A DNA stretch of 64,000 nt, taken from NCBI RefSeq assembly GCF_029846175.1, contig NZ_JARWAC010000004.1, positions 62,001-126,000 of the forward strand, in the 5' to 3' direction. Source of the stretch: Sphaerisporangium sp. TRM90804 (GTDB lineage Bacteria; Actinomycetota; Actinomycetes; Streptosporangiales; Streptosporangiaceae). The translations under genes were made by a program, and so were the position numbers. Below the pieces are notes generated by a model. The model was not told where the DNA came from. It ran no database searches and was given only the letters and a program-made list of their open reading frames with translations. Below, piece after piece: positions 16,594 to 26,598 of the stretch. Within the stretch, counting starts at the first letter, position 1. Each line of letters starts with the position of its first letter.

Positions 16594-17367
16594 ATGTCCG
16601 TTCCCCCCGCCGCGCCGGAGCGGCCGGTCGCCGAAGGGCTGCGCCTGGCCGCCGGGACGCTGACCATCTGGCCGGTGGGCGCCCCGCGCGCCGACCGCGC
16701 GACCGCCGCCTGGGCGATGACGCTGGCTCCGGTGATCGGGCTGGCGCTCGGGCTGGCCGCCGCGGCGGTCATGTTCCTCACCGGCCACCTGGTGTCCTCG
16801 CTGCTGGCGGCGGCGCTCGGGCTGGGCGTGCTGGCCGTGCTGACGCGGGGCCTGCACCTGGACGGGCTGGCCGACCTCGCCGACGGGCTCGGCAGCGGAA
16901 GGCCCGCCGAGCAGGCGCTCGACGTCATGAAACGCTCCGACATCGGCCCGTTTGGGGTGGTGGCGCTCGCCTTCACGCTGCTGGTGCAGGCCTCGGCTGC
17001 GGCCGAGGCCGGTCCGGCGGCCCTGCTGCTCGCCTGCGTGACCGGGCGGCTCGCCGTCACCTGGGCCTGCGTGGAGGGCGTGCCGCCCGCCCGGCCTTCG
17101 GGTCTGGGCGCGATGGTCGCGGGGACGGTGCGGCTGAGCGACGCGGTGATCGCCACGGTCGCCGTCGCCGTCGCCGCCCTCCTGCTCGGCCTGGCCGCCG
17201 GGTCCCCAGTGTTCCACGTCCTGGCGGTGGGGGGCGGCCTGGGGGCGGCGTGGGCCCTGCGGGTCCACGCGACGCGGCGGCTCGGCGGGATCACCGGCGA
17301 CGTCCTGGGCGCCCTCGTCGAGACGGCCGCCGCCGCCTCCCTCGTGATCTGCGCGGCCGCGCCCTGA
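16594..17367 (+). CDS. cobS: Adenosylcobinamide-GDP ribazoletransferase (cobalamin synthase)
   Basis: A 257-aa polytopic membrane enzyme that joins adenosylcobinamide-GDP with alpha-ribazole (phosphate) to make the cobalamin nucleotide loop. The CDP-alcohol-transferase-like signature is visible as TRGLHLDGLADLADGLGS, with MKRSDIGPFG following, then five to six hydrophobic segments. Downstream of cobU on the same strand. cobT is not in the window, although mycobacteria keep cobT and cobS together. Confidence 0.94.
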   Translation: MSVPPAAPERPVAEGLRLAAGTLTIWPVGAPRADRATAAWAMTLAPVIGLALGLAAAAVMFLTGHLVSSLLAAALGLGVLAVLTRGLHLDGLADLADGLGSGRPAEQALDVMKRSDIGPFGVVALAFTLLVQASAAAEAGPAALLLACVTGRLAVTWACVEGVPPARPSGLGAMVAGTVRLSDAVIATVAVAVAALLLGLAAGSPVFHVLAVGGGLGAAWALRVHATRRLGGITGDVLGALVETAAAASLVICAAAP

Positions 17368-17472
17368 CAAGGTGCGCCGGTACGCCTGTCAGCGCCCCGG
17401 CCTGCGGTGTTGACGGACGTGGATCAACCCTCGTTTATGCGTACCGGTCAAGCACGACTAGCATCGGCGTAC

Positions 17473-18969
17473 GTGACGACAGTGCGACTTAACGCGTCTG
17501 ACTCGAGGTCGGTGGAGACCGATGCGCTCGTAGTCGGCATCCATACCTCCCCCGACGGCCCGCGCCCCGCCCCCGGCGCCGAAGGCCTGGACACCGCGCT
17601 CACCGGAGGGCTGGCGGCCACTCTGGGCGCGCTCGGCTTCTCCGGCAAGGCCGGCGAGCTCGTCAAGCTCCCCACGTTCGGCGCCGTCCCCGCGCCCGTG
17701 GTGGCCGCCGTCGGCCTCGGCCCCGCCCCCGAGGACGGCCGGTACGAGCACGAGGCCCTGCGCCGCGCGGCCGGCGTCGCCGCACGCTCGCTCGCCGGCA
17801 CCGCCCGGGCCGCGTTCGCCCTCCCCACCGCCACGGCCGAGGACGCCGAGGCCGTCGCCCTGGGCGCGCTGCTCGGCGCGTACACCTTCACCCGGTACCG
17901 CACCGGCGAGGAGAAGACCCCGCTCGGGGAGGTCGTCGTGCTGAGCGCCGCGACCGGCGCCGAGGAGTCGGTGAACCGCGCCGCGACGCTCGCCGAGGCC
18001 GTGTCCCTCGTGCGCGACCTGGTGAACACGCCCCCGTCCGACCTGTCTCCCGCCCGGCTCGCCGAGATCGCCGAGGAGACCGGCGGCAAGGCCGGGCTGA
18101 CCGTCGACGTCCTCGACGAGACGGTGCTCAAGGAGCGCGGGTTCGGCGGCATCGTCGGCGTCGGCCAGGGCTCGGTCAACCCGCCCCGGCTGGTCCGCCT
18201 GGAGTACACCCACCCCGAGGCGCGGTCGACCGTCGCGTTCGTGGGCAAGGGCATCACCTTCGACTCCGGAGGCCTGTCGCTGAAGCCCGCCGCCTCCATG
18301 CCGTGGATGAAGTCCGACATGGGCGGCGCCGGCGCCGTGCTCGGCGCGCTGCTCGCCGTCGCCAAGCTCGGGCTGCGGGTCAACGCCGTCGGCTACATGT
18401 GCCTGGCCGAGAACATGCCGAGCGGCAGCGCCCAGCGCCCCTCCGACGTGCTGACCACCTACAGCGGCAAGACCGTCGAGGTGCTGGACACCGACGCCGA
18501 GGGCCGCCTCGTGCTGGTCGACGGCATCACCCGCGCCGCCGAGGACGACCCCGACCTCATCGTCGACGTCGCCACCCTCACCGGCGCGCAGATCGTCGCC
18601 CTCGGCTGGCGCACCTGCGGCGTGATGGCCTCCGACGACGACCTGCGCGGTCAGGTGGTCGACGCCGCGGTGGCGCAGGGCGAGGCCGCGTGGGGCATGC
18701 CGCTCCCCGACGACCTGCGCAAGGGTCTCGACTCGCCGGTCGCCGACATCGCCAACCTCAACCCCGAGCGGTCGGGCAGCATGCTGGCGGCGGGCATCTT
18801 CCTGCGCGAGTTCGTCCCCGAGGGCGTGCGCTGGGCCCACATCGACATGGCCGGGCCCGCCTTCAACAAGGAGGAGCCGCACGGCTACACCCCCAAGGGC
18901 GGCACCGGGGTGATCACCCGCACGCTCGTGGCCCTCGCCGAGCGCTACGAGCCCGGCCGGGACGCGTGA
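17473..18969 (+). CDS. pepA: Leucyl aminopeptidase (M17)
   Basis: A 498-aa di-zinc aminopeptidase removing N-terminal residues from peptides. The N-terminal macro-like domain (about 1-160) precedes the catalytic domain with the metal and active-site motifs VGKGITFDSGG, KSDMGGAGAVL and the M17 signature NTDAEGRL, here DTDAEGRLVL. I start it at GTG 17473 (VTTVRLNASDS), which fits the family. No ribosome site precedes it, but a TAGCAT hexamer lies about 9 bases upstream, so a leaderless transcript is plausible. An upstream TTG at 17407 in the same frame is less likely. Confidence 0.94.
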   Translation: MTTVRLNASDSRSVETDALVVGIHTSPDGPRPAPGAEGLDTALTGGLAATLGALGFSGKAGELVKLPTFGAVPAPVVAAVGLGPAPEDGRYEHEALRRAAGVAARSLAGTARAAFALPTATAEDAEAVALGALLGAYTFTRYRTGEEKTPLGEVVVLSAATGAEESVNRAATLAEAVSLVRDLVNTPPSDLSPARLAEIAEETGGKAGLTVDVLDETVLKERGFGGIVGVGQGSVNPPRLVRLEYTHPEARSTVAFVGKGITFDSGGLSLKPAASMPWMKSDMGGAGAVLGALLAVAKLGLRVNAVGYMCLAENMPSGSAQRPSDVLTTYSGKTVEVLDTDAEGRLVLVDGITRAAEDDPDLIVDVATLTGAQIVALGWRTCGVMASDDDLRGQVVDAAVAQGEAAWGMPLPDDLRKGLDSPVADIANLNPERSGSMLAAGIFLREFVPEGVRWAHIDMAGPAFNKEEPHGYTPKGGTGVITRTLVALAERYEPGRDA

Positions 18970-19143
18970 GAGGCATGATGAGCGCAGGGCGCGCGAGCAC
19001 CCGGCCACCGGCCCCAGTCGGCGGCCGGGCGGGTCACGCGCACGCGGGACAAGTGAAAAGATGCTGTGGGGCAGGCCGGGTGCGAGGTGAAATCGGGCAC
19101 GACCCGGTCGTGAGGGCCCACCGATCCGACAAGGAGCTTTCCA

Positions 19144-20523
19144 GTGGCTGATGGCAGCGGCCCCTTCGACGTCGTCGTCCTGGGTGGCGGTAGCGGGGGC
19201 TACGCGTGCGCCCTGAGGGCGTCCGAGCTAGGCAAGACGGTCGCCCTCGTCGAGAAGGACAAGATCGGCGGCACGTGCCTGCACCGGGGGTGCATCCCCA
19301 CCAAGGCGCTCCTGCACGCGGCCGAGGTCGCCGACGAGACGCGCGAGGCCGCGACCGTCGGCGTCAAGGCCCGTTTCGAGGGCATCGAGATGCCCGCCGT
19401 CCACGCCTTCAAGGACAAGATCGTCAATCGCGCCTGGAAGGGCGTCCAGGGCCTGCTGAAGAGCAAGGGCGTCACGATCTTCGAGGGCGAGGGCCGGCTC
19501 GCCGGCCCCAACCGCGTCACCGTGGACGGGCAGGCCGTCGAGGGCCACCACATCGTGCTGGCCACCGGGTCGGCGCCGCGGTCGCTCCCCGGCCTCGACA
19601 TCGACGGCGAGCGGGTCATCACCAGCGACCACGCGCTGAAGCTCGACCGCGTGCCGGCCTCGGTCGTCGTCCTGGGCGGCGGCGTGATCGGCGTCGAGTT
19701 CGCCTCGGTGTGGAAGTCGTTCGGCGCCGAGGTCACCATCGTCGAGGCCCTCCCCCACCTGCTTCCCCTGGAGGAGGAGTCCAGCTCCAAGGTCCTTGAG
19801 CGCGCGTTCCGGCGCCGGGGCATCAAGTACGAGCTGGGCAAGCGCTTCGAGGGCGTCAAGACCACCGACACCGGCGTGGTGGTCACCCTGGAGGGCGGCA
19901 AGACCCTCGACGCCGAGCTGCTCCTGGTGGCCGTCGGCCGCGGCTCGGTCCACGCCGGCCTCGGCTACGAGGAGGCGGGCGTCACGATCGAGCGCGGCAC
20001 CGTCGTGGTCGACCAGTTCTGCCGCACCAGCGTGCCGGGCGTCTACGCGGTGGGCGACCTCATCCCCACCCTGCAGCTCGCGCACGCCGGCTTCGCCGAG
20101 GGCATCCTGGTGGCCGAGCACATCGCCGGGCTCGACCCGGTGCCGATCGACTACGACGGCGTGCCGCGCATCACCTACTCCGACCCCGAGGTGGCCTCGG
20201 TGGGCCTCACCTCGGCCGTCGCCAGGGAGCGCGGGCACGAGATCACCGAGCTCGTCTACGACCTCGGCGGCAACCCCAAGAGCCAGATCATCGGCACGCA
20301 GGGCGCCGTCAAGATCGTGTCCAAGAAGGACGGCCCCGTCCTCGGCGTCCACATGGTGGGCAAGCGCATGGGCGAGCTGATCACCGAGGGCCAGCTGATC
20401 TACAACTGGGAGGCCCTGCCCTCCGAGGTCGCCCAGCTCATCCACGCTCACCCCACCCAGTCCGAGGCCGTCGGCGAGGCGATGCTCGCCCTGGCCGGCA
20501 AGCCGCTGCACGTACACAACTAA
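19144..20523 (+). CDS. lpdA: Dihydrolipoyl dehydrogenase (E3)
   Basis: A 459-aa FAD/NAD disulfide oxidoreductase that reoxidises the dihydrolipoyl arm of 2-oxoacid dehydrogenases. The N-terminal FAD motif is VLGGGSGGYACA, the redox-active disulfide is GGTCLHRGCIPTK, the NAD motif is VLGGGVIGVEFASVW, and the catalytic His-Glu pair is in HAHPTQSEAV. GTG start with AAGGAGC upstream. Followed after 30 bases by the E2 gene, so an E3-E2 operon; lipB and lipA, which supply lipoate, lie 3.5 kb on. Confidence 0.97.
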   Translation: MADGSGPFDVVVLGGGSGGYACALRASELGKTVALVEKDKIGGTCLHRGCIPTKALLHAAEVADETREAATVGVKARFEGIEMPAVHAFKDKIVNRAWKGVQGLLKSKGVTIFEGEGRLAGPNRVTVDGQAVEGHHIVLATGSAPRSLPGLDIDGERVITSDHALKLDRVPASVVVLGGGVIGVEFASVWKSFGAEVTIVEALPHLLPLEEESSSKVLERAFRRRGIKYELGKRFEGVKTTDTGVVVTLEGGKTLDAELLLVAVGRGSVHAGLGYEEAGVTIERGTVVVDQFCRTSVPGVYAVGDLIPTLQLAHAGFAEGILVAEHIAGLDPVPIDYDGVPRITYSDPEVASVGLTSAVARERGHEITELVYDLGGNPKSQIIGTQGAVKIVSKKDGPVLGVHMVGKRMGELITEGQLIYNWEALPSEVAQLIHAHPTQSEAVGEAMLALAGKPLHVHN

Positions 20524-20553
20524 GCCCTCACAGGAAACGCGAGAGAAGACACC

Positions 20554-22032
20554 ATGCCGGTTTCCGTAACCATGCCCCAGCTCGGCGAGAGCGTGACCGA
20601 GGGCACCGTCACCCGCTGGTTGAAGAAGGAAGGCGACCAGGTCGAGACCGACGAGCCGTTGCTCGAGGTCTCCACCGACAAGGTCGACACCGAGATCCCG
20701 TCGCCGTCGGCCGGCATCCTCACCAAGATCGTCGTCGCCGAGGACGAGACCGTCGAGGTCGGCGCCGAGCTCGCGGTCATCGACCAGAACGGCTCGGCGG
20801 GCGGCGCCGCCGCCCCCGCGCAGGCCGAGCCCCAGGCCGAGCCCGAGCCCGAGCCGGAACCCGAGCCCGAGCCGGAGCCCGAGCAGCCCAAGGCCGCCCC
20901 CGCCCCGCAGCCCGAGCCGGCCCCCGCGCCCGCCCCGGCGTCCTCGATCCCGCAGCCGCCGGCGGCCCAGCCCGCGCAGCAGGCTCCCGCCCCGCAGCAG
21001 CCGCAGGCCACGGCGCCCTCCCCGGCCGCTCCCCCGGCGCCCGCGGCGACCGGCGACAGCCCGTACGTGACGCCGCTGGTGCGCAAGCTGGCCGGCGAGC
21101 ACGGCGTCGACCTCGACGCGCTGACCGGCACCGGCGTCGGCGGGCGCATCCGCAAGCAGGACGTCCTGGAGGCCGCCCGCGAGCAGCGCGAGCGCGCGGC
21201 GCAGGCGCAGGCCGCCGAGCCCCAGCCCGCCCCGGCGCAGCCCGCGCAGACGGCGCCCGCCGCCCAGGCGCCGGCCCCGGCTCCCGAGCCGGTCCAGGCC
21301 GACACCACGCTGCGCGGCCGCACCGAGAAGATGTCGCGCATGCGGCAGACCATCGCCAAGCGCACGATGGAGTCGCTGCAGACGTCGGCGCAGCTCACCT
21401 CCGTGGTCGAGGTCGACGTCACCAAGATCGCCCGGCTTCGCGACCGCGCCAAGGCCGACTTCCAGCGGCGCGAGGGCGTCAAGCTCAGCTTCACGCCGTT
21501 CTTCGCGCTGGCGGCGGTCGAGGCCCTCAAGCAGCACCCGAAGCTCAACGCGGTGATCAACACCGAGACCAACGAGGTCACCTACTTCGACCACGAGCAC
21601 CTGGCGTTCGCGGTCGACGCCGAGCGCGGCCTCGCCTCCGCGGTGATCAAGGACGCCGGCGACCTCAACCTCGCCGGGCTGGCCCGCAAGATCGCCGACC
21701 TGGCGGAGCGCACCCGCACCAACAAGGTGAGCCCCGACGAGCTGTCCGGCGGCACGTTCACGCTGACCAACACCGGCAGCCGCGGCGCGCTGTTCGACAC
21801 GCCGATCATCAACCAGCCGCAGGTCGCGATCCTCGGCACCGGCGCGGTCGTCAAGCGCCCGGTCGTCGTGGACACCCCCGAGGGCGAGGTCATCGCGGTC
21901 CGCTCGATGGTCTACCTCGCGCTCACCTACGACCACCGCCTGGTCGACGGCGCCGACGCCGCCCGCTTCCTGACGACGATCAAGCGTCGCCTTGAGGACG
22001 GCCGCTTCGAGAGCCAGCTCGGCCTGGCCTGA
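20554..22032 (+). CDS. sucB: 2-oxoacid dehydrogenase E2, dihydrolipoamide succinyl-/acyltransferase
   Basis: A 492-aa core subunit. One lipoyl domain (about 1-76) has the lipoyl-lysine in the motif [13 protein letters not shown] Glu-Pro then Ala/Pro/Gln-rich swinging linker (about 85-165) follows, then the peripheral subunit-binding domain ([15 protein letters not shown], about 170-205), a second Ala/Pro linker, and the catalytic acyltransferase domain (about 255-492) ending in the [11 protein letters not shown] active-site motif. Mycobacterial DlaT/SucB is the syntenic relative. Whether it serves pyruvate, 2-oxoglutarate or both is not decided by sequence. Confidence 0.94.
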   Translation: MPVSVTMPQLGESVTEGTVTRWLKKEGDQVETDEPLLEVSTDKVDTEIPSPSAGILTKIVVAEDETVEVGAELAVIDQNGSAGGAAAPAQAEPQAEPEPEPEPEPEPEPEQPKAAPAPQPEPAPAPAPASSIPQPPAAQPAQQAPAPQQPQATAPSPAAPPAPAATGDSPYVTPLVRKLAGEHGVDLDALTGTGVGGRIRKQDVLEAAREQRERAAQAQAAEPQPAPAQPAQTAPAAQAPAPAPEPVQADTTLRGRTEKMSRMRQTIAKRTMESLQTSAQLTSVVEVDVTKIARLRDRAKADFQRREGVKLSFTPFFALAAVEALKQHPKLNAVINTETNEVTYFDHEHLAFAVDAERGLASAVIKDAGDLNLAGLARKIADLAERTRTNKVSPDELSGGTFTLTNTGSRGALFDTPIINQPQVAILGTGAVVKRPVVVDTPEGEVIAVRSMVYLALTYDHRLVDGADAARFLTTIKRRLEDGRFESQLGLA

Positions 22033-22042
22033 CCCACGCCCG

Positions 22043-22066
22043 CCCCGCCGCCCCACCGCGGCGGGG
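22043..22066. terminator. Hairpin after sucB
   Basis: CCCCGCCGC (22043-22051) pairs perfectly with GCGGCGGGG (22058-22066) around a six-base loop, ten bases past the sucB stop. No T-run. Likely the 3' end of the lpdA-sucB unit. Confidence 0.6.
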
Positions 22067-22170
22067 CCGGGCACGTCCCGCCCGGCCTGCCGCGGGCGCC
22101 CCGAGGTCGTTTCGGGGCGGTCGCGGCGCGTGGGCGCGGGGCCGGCGGGGGCGCGCCGTAGGGTGATCGC

Positions 22171-23100
22171 ATGGCTGTCGTCATCACCGGCTCGTCCGGC
22201 CTTCTCGGTTCGGCCCTGGTTCGCGCACTGCGCGACCGGGGCCGTCCTGTCGTCAGGCTCATACGCAAACCGCCCGCCGGGCCCGACGAGGCCTTCTGGG
22301 ATCCGCGGGAGGGCGTCCTGGATCCCGCCGTCCTCGAAGGGGCCGACGCCGTCGTCCACCTGGCGGGGGCGAGCATCGCGGGCCGCCGCTGGAACGACGA
22401 CTACCGGCGCGAGCTGCTCGGCAGCCGCGTGGACGGCACCCGCCTGATCGCCACCACGATCGCCGGCCTGTCCCGCAAGCCCGGGGTGCTGCTGTCCAGC
22501 TCGGCCATGGGCGTCTACGGCGACACCGGCGAGCACCCGGTCGACGAGTCGTCCAAGCCGCCGGTCTGGGCGCGCGGGCAGGGCGGCAAGCCGCCGCGCG
22601 GGCAGTGGCTGGCCGACCTGGCGCGGGCCTGGGAGGCCGAGACCGCGCCCGCCGAGGAGGCCGGCGTCCGGGTGGTGTGGTTGCGCACCGGGCACGTGCT
22701 CACCACCGAGGGCGGCTTCCTCGGGCCGCAGCTGCCGCTCTTCAAGCTGGGCATGGGCGCGCCGCTCGGCTCCGGCCGGCAGTACACCTCCTGGATCGCC
22801 CTGCCCGACTGGGTGGGCGCCGTCGAGTACCTCCTGGCGGATCCGCAGGTGTCCGGCCCGGTCAACCTGACCGCGCCCACGCCGGTCACCAACGCCGTCT
22901 TCACCAAGGCCCTGGGGCGCGCCCTGCGGCGTCCCACGCTGCCGGTGCCCGTGCCGGGCTTCGCGCTGCGCGCCGCCCTCGGCGACCTGGCCGACGAGGG
23001 CGTGCTCATCGGCCAGCGCGTCCTGCCGCGGCGCCTGATGGAGATGGGGTACCGGTTCCGGTATCCGCGTCTCGACGAGGCGTTGGCGGCCATACTCTAA
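22171..23100 (+). CDS. TIGR01777 family NAD(P)-binding epimerase-like protein
   Basis: A 309-aa protein of the extended SDR fold. The Rossmann motif is VVITGSSGLLGSALV at the N-terminus, then VVHLAGASIAGRRW and SSSAMGVYGDTGEHP, which define the TIGR01777/YfcH-like group. A C-terminal DUF1731-type segment (PVPGFALRAALGDLA... VLPRRLMEMGYRFRYP) is present. The biochemical function is unknown. It sits between E2 and lipB, as in mycobacteria (Rv2216). Confidence 0.9.
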   Translation: MAVVITGSSGLLGSALVRALRDRGRPVVRLIRKPPAGPDEAFWDPREGVLDPAVLEGADAVVHLAGASIAGRRWNDDYRRELLGSRVDGTRLIATTIAGLSRKPGVLLSSSAMGVYGDTGEHPVDESSKPPVWARGQGGKPPRGQWLADLARAWEAETAPAEEAGVRVVWLRTGHVLTTEGGFLGPQLPLFKLGMGAPLGSGRQYTSWIALPDWVGAVEYLLADPQVSGPVNLTAPTPVTNAVFTKALGRALRRPTLPVPVPGFALRAALGDLADEGVLIGQRVLPRRLMEMGYRFRYPRLDEALAAIL

Positions 23101-23194
23101 GGTGCCGTTCCGATGACACGGGAGATGACCGCACGACTCGGCCTGCGACCTCGCGGCGGCCGGTTCGCCCCCCGAGAAGGCAGCAGGAGAGATC

Positions 23195-23932
23195 ATGAAC
23201 AGGCTCGGCCAATCCCACATCGTCGCCATCGGCGGCGGCTCGTTCCGCCCCTCCGACCGCTACGGGTTCATGGACGCCTCGGGGCTGCTGCGCTACGCGC
23301 TCGACCTGACCGGCCAGGACCGCCCCAAGCTGGGCCTGATGGCCACGGCCGTCGGTGACGCCAGCGACTGGCTGCTGAAGATGTACGGCGCGTTCCGCGA
23401 CTGGGACGTCGAGCTCAGCCACCTGACGGTGTTCCCGATGCCCAACGTCGCCGATCCGCGCGAGTGGATGCTCGAGCAGGACATGATCTACGTCAGCGGC
23501 GGCAGCGTCGCCAACCTGGCCGCCCTGTGGCGGCTGCACGGCTTCGACGAGGCGTTCGAGGAGGCGTGGCGGTCCGGGGTGGTGCTGGCCGGCCAGAGCG
23601 CCGGGGCGCTGTGCTGGCACGTCGGCGGCAACACCGACTCCTTCGGCCCCGAGCTGCGGCCCTGGGCCGAGGGGCTTGCGCTGCTGCCGTACTCCTGCGG
23701 CGTCCACTACAACTCCGACCCCCAGCGCCGCCCCCTGCTGCACGAGTCGATCGCCTCCGGCGAGCTGCCCGAGGGGTACGCCGCCGACGAGGGCGTCGCG
23801 CTGCACTACGTCGACCGCGAGTTCATCCAGGCGGTCACGGTCGACCCCGCGGGGTACGCGTACAAGATCGAACGCGACGGCGAGGGGCGCGTGAAGGAGT
23901 TCCGCGTCGAACCCCGCCTGCTGACCCCATGA
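23195..23932 (+). CDS. Peptidase E-like (S51 family) hydrolase
   Basis: A 245-aa protein with a class-I-glutamine-amidotransferase-like fold. The nucleophile serine lies in AGQSAGALCW at about residue 134, preceded by IYVSGGSVANL, both typical of family S51 (dipeptidase E, alpha-aspartyl dipeptidase, cyanophycinase). A possible catalytic His is in GVHYNSDPQRRP. The upstream gap contains GCAGGAGAG before ATG 23195. Substrate unknown; probably intracellular, as no signal peptide is seen. Confidence 0.87.
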   Translation: MNRLGQSHIVAIGGGSFRPSDRYGFMDASGLLRYALDLTGQDRPKLGLMATAVGDASDWLLKMYGAFRDWDVELSHLTVFPMPNVADPREWMLEQDMIYVSGGSVANLAALWRLHGFDEAFEEAWRSGVVLAGQSAGALCWHVGGNTDSFGPELRPWAEGLALLPYSCGVHYNSDPQRRPLLHESIASGELPEGYAADEGVALHYVDREFIQAVTVDPAGYAYKIERDGEGRVKEFRVEPRLLTP

Positions 23933-23952
23933 CCTCGCGTTAGGCTGGCCCC

Positions 23953-24675
23953 GTGATCGAGCGCGGGATCCACCAGAGCACGACGGGCGGCGCGAGGAGG
24001 CTCGCGCTGGTCCGGCTTGGCGTCGACGTCCCCTACGAGCAGGCGTGGGAGCTCCAGCGCCAGGTCCACGCCCGCCGCGCCGCCGGCGCGATCCCCGACA
24101 CCGTCCTGCTGCTGGAGCACGCCCCGGTGTACACGGCGGGCAAGCGCACCTCCCCGCACGAGCGGCCCGCCGACGGCACCCCGGTCGTCGACGTCGACCG
24201 CGGCGGCAAGATCACGTGGCACGGTCCCGGCCAGCTCGTCGGCTACCCCGTCGTCCGGCTGTCCGACACCATGGACGTCATCGCCTACGTCCGGCTGCTG
24301 GAGGAGTCGCTGATCAGGGTCTGCGCCGACTTCGGCGTGGCCGCGGGGCGGGTGGCCGGCCGCAGCGGCGTGTGGGCCGCGGGCGACCCCGCCAGCGGCG
24401 TGCCCGACCGCATGCTCGGCGCCATCGGCATCCGCGTGGCCCGCGGCGTGACGATGCACGGCTACGCGCTCAACTGCGTCAACGACCCCGGCTGGTTCAA
24501 CCGCATCGCCCCCTGCGGCATCAAGGACGCCGGTGTGACCTCCCTCTCGGCCGAGACCGGCCGGCGCATCACCGTCGACGAGGTGCTGCCCTTCGCCGAG
24601 AAGCGCCTGACCGAAGCCCTGGGCGCCGAGGGCGTCGACGTCCAGGAGGAGGACCTCCTCTCAGGCCGCGCCTGA
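23953..24675 (+). CDS. lipB: Octanoyl-[ACP]:protein N-octanoyltransferase
   Basis: A 240-aa transferase moving octanoate from ACP to lipoyl domains. Signatures are [14 protein letters not shown] (the first conserved block), [21 protein letters not shown] with the catalytic lysine-binding loop, and the cysteine/lysine end of the active site in [21 protein letters not shown] plus VTSL. GTG start. Followed by lipA; the pair lipoylates the E2 protein encoded just upstream. Confidence 0.97.
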   Translation: MIERGIHQSTTGGARRLALVRLGVDVPYEQAWELQRQVHARRAAGAIPDTVLLLEHAPVYTAGKRTSPHERPADGTPVVDVDRGGKITWHGPGQLVGYPVVRLSDTMDVIAYVRLLEESLIRVCADFGVAAGRVAGRSGVWAAGDPASGVPDRMLGAIGIRVARGVTMHGYALNCVNDPGWFNRIAPCGIKDAGVTSLSAETGRRITVDEVLPFAEKRLTEALGAEGVDVQEEDLLSGRA

Positions 24676-24772
24676 CCACCCCCGCCCCTGCGGCGTGGGG
24701 GCGGCGGCCGGGGCCCCGGGGCGGGCGCCCCGGCGTCCGGGCCAGGCGGCGCGGAGACGTAAGCTTGAGCAC

Positions 24773-25702
24773 GTGACCGTTGCTCCTGAAGGCCGAAAGC
24801 TCCTCCGCCTGGAGGTGCGCAACAGCCAGACCCCCATCGAGCGCAAGCCCCCGTGGATCAAGACCCGGCTCAGGAACGGGCCGAACTTCAACGAGATCAA
24901 GTCGCTCGTCAAGAACCAGGGTCTGCACACGGTCTGCCAGGAGGCCGGCTGTCCCAACATCTCCGAGTGCTGGGAGGACCGCGAGGCCACGTTCCTCATC
25001 GGCGGCGACCAGTGCACGCGCCGGTGCGACTTCTGCCAGATCGACACCGGCAAGCCCGCCGAGTACGACCGCGACGAGCCGCGCCGCGTCGCCGAGTCCG
25101 TCACGCAGATGGGCCTGCGGTACGCCACCGTCACCGGCGTCGCCCGCGACGACCTGCCCGACGGCGGGGCCTGGCTGTACGCCGAGACCGCCCGTCGCAT
25201 CCACGCCGAGGTCCCCGGCTGCGGCGTGGAACTGCTGGTCCCCGACTTCAACGGCGACCGCGAGCAGCTGGAGGAGGTCTTCTCCAGCCGCCCCGAGGTG
25301 TTCGCGCACAACATCGAGACGGTGCCGCGCATCTTCAAGCGCATCCGCCCGGCGTTCCGCTACGACCGTTCCCTCAAGGTGATCACGATGGCGCACGAGG
25401 CCGGGCTGGTCACCAAGTCGAACCTCATCCTCGGCATGGGCGAGGAGCGCGAGGAGGTCGTCCAGGCCATGCGCGACCTGCACGAGGCCGGCTGCGACCT
25501 GCTGACCATCACGCAGTACCTCCGCCCCACCCCGCGCCACCACCCGGTCGACCGCTGGGTGAAGCCCCAGGAGTTCGCCGACCTGCAGAAGCAGGCCGAG
25601 GAGATCGGCTTCGCCGGCGTCATGTCCGGCCCCCTGGTCCGCTCCTCCTACCGAGCCGGCCGCCTCTACCGCCAGGCCGTAGAGGCCCGCCAGACCGCCT
25701 GA
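24773..25702 (+). CDS. lipA: Lipoyl synthase (radical SAM)
   Basis: A 309-aa enzyme inserting two sulfurs into octanoyl chains. The radical-SAM cluster motif is CTRRCDFC (CxxxCxxC), and the auxiliary-cluster cysteines are in [12 protein letters not shown]. The C-terminal RSSYRAG serine ligand motif is present. I place the start at GTG 24773 ([15 protein letters not shown]), which fits actinobacterial LipA length; upstream in-frame codons are Ala/Arg-rich junk. The sulfur and clusters may come from the desulfurase and carrier encoded 20 kb upstream. Confidence 0.97.
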   Translation: MTVAPEGRKLLRLEVRNSQTPIERKPPWIKTRLRNGPNFNEIKSLVKNQGLHTVCQEAGCPNISECWEDREATFLIGGDQCTRRCDFCQIDTGKPAEYDRDEPRRVAESVTQMGLRYATVTGVARDDLPDGGAWLYAETARRIHAEVPGCGVELLVPDFNGDREQLEEVFSSRPEVFAHNIETVPRIFKRIRPAFRYDRSLKVITMAHEAGLVTKSNLILGMGEEREEVVQAMRDLHEAGCDLLTITQYLRPTPRHHPVDRWVKPQEFADLQKQAEEIGFAGVMSGPLVRSSYRAGRLYRQAVEARQTA

Positions 25703-25917
25703 CCCTCCCCCAGCCCCGCCCTCCCCACAAGGCGCGGGGCACGGGGCAGACCCGCACTCCCTGCCCGCACCCGGTCGGGGGCAGGGGTGACGCGAGGTCT
25801 GTGGTGGTCGTCGACGGCACGGTCACGCGCCGGCGGGGCGGTCGAGGGCCTGTTACGGACGGACCACCGGCAGATCACGTTTTCCTTTCTTGGGCCCGGC
25901 GTTTGTATCCTTCAACC

Positions 25918-26598
25918 ATGGCCAAACAGCCCGCAGACCCAGAGCGCCCGGGGCGCATCAAGCAGCTCCGGATGATCGCTCAGATCATCCAGAAGGCCAA
26001 CCCCAAGGGGATGCCGATCGTCTACGCGTCGGCCCTCGCGACGCTGGCGCTCTTCGTCGTCCTCGGGCTCGTGACGGGCTTCGTGTGGCAGCTCATCCTG
26101 CTCGGGGTCATGTTCGCGCTCACGGTGGGCATGGTCGTCTTCGGCCAGCTCGCGCAGCGCGCGCAGTACTCCATGCTCGACGGGCAGCCGGGCGCCGCCG
26201 CGGCCATCCTGCAGGGCATGCGCGGGAACTGGCAGGTCACCCCCGCGGTGGCCGTCACCCGCGACCAGGACGTCGTGCACCGGCTGGTGGGCTACCCCGG
26301 CATCGTGCTCGTGTCGGAGGGCCCGGGCGCGCGCGTGCAGCGCATGCTGCTGTCGGAGAAGAAGCGCGTGCAGCGCGTCGCCGCCGACGTCCCGGTGTAC
26401 GACGTGCAGTGCGGCGACGGCGACGGCCAGGTGCCGCTCAAGAAGCTGCAGCGCCACCTGATGAAGCTGCCCCGCAACCTGAAGAAGCCCGCGGTGTCGG
26501 AGGTCAACTACCGCCTCCGGGCCCTGCCGCAGACCGTCCCCATGCCGAAGGGCCCGATGCCGAAGGGCGCGCGCATGCCCCGCGGCAAGATGCGGTGA
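25918..26598 (+). CDS. DUF4191 membrane protein
   Basis: A 226-aa actinobacterial membrane protein of unknown function, always near lipA-glnA in this phylum. A basic N-terminus (MAKQPADPERPGRIKQLRM) is followed by two transmembrane helices (about 38-60 and 62-82). The soluble part, starting GQLAQRAQYSMLDGQPGAAAA, ends in a basic Pro/Lys-rich tail. Its stop overlaps the GTG of the methyltransferase (GTGA). Confidence 0.88.
   Translation: MAKQPADPERPGRIKQLRMIAQIIQKANPKGMPIVYASALATLALFVVLGLVTGFVWQLILLGVMFALTVGMVVFGQLAQRAQYSMLDGQPGAAAAILQGMRGNWQVTPAVAVTRDQDVVHRLVGYPGIVLVSEGPGARVQRMLLSEKKRVQRVAADVPVYDVQCGDGDGQVPLKKLQRHLMKLPRNLKKPAVSEVNYRLRALPQTVPMPKGPMPKGARMPRGKMR

Noticed and set aside
20826-20885. 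gagccc/gagccg tandem tract in sucB as a mobile or regulatory repeat
   Set aside because: It encodes the Glu-Pro swinging linker of the E2 subunit, a normal feature.
19228-23229. A 4-kb open - strand frame opposite lpdA, sucB and TIGR01777
   Set aside because: Same third-position GC effect. All three + strand genes have clear motifs; the antisense product is low complexity.
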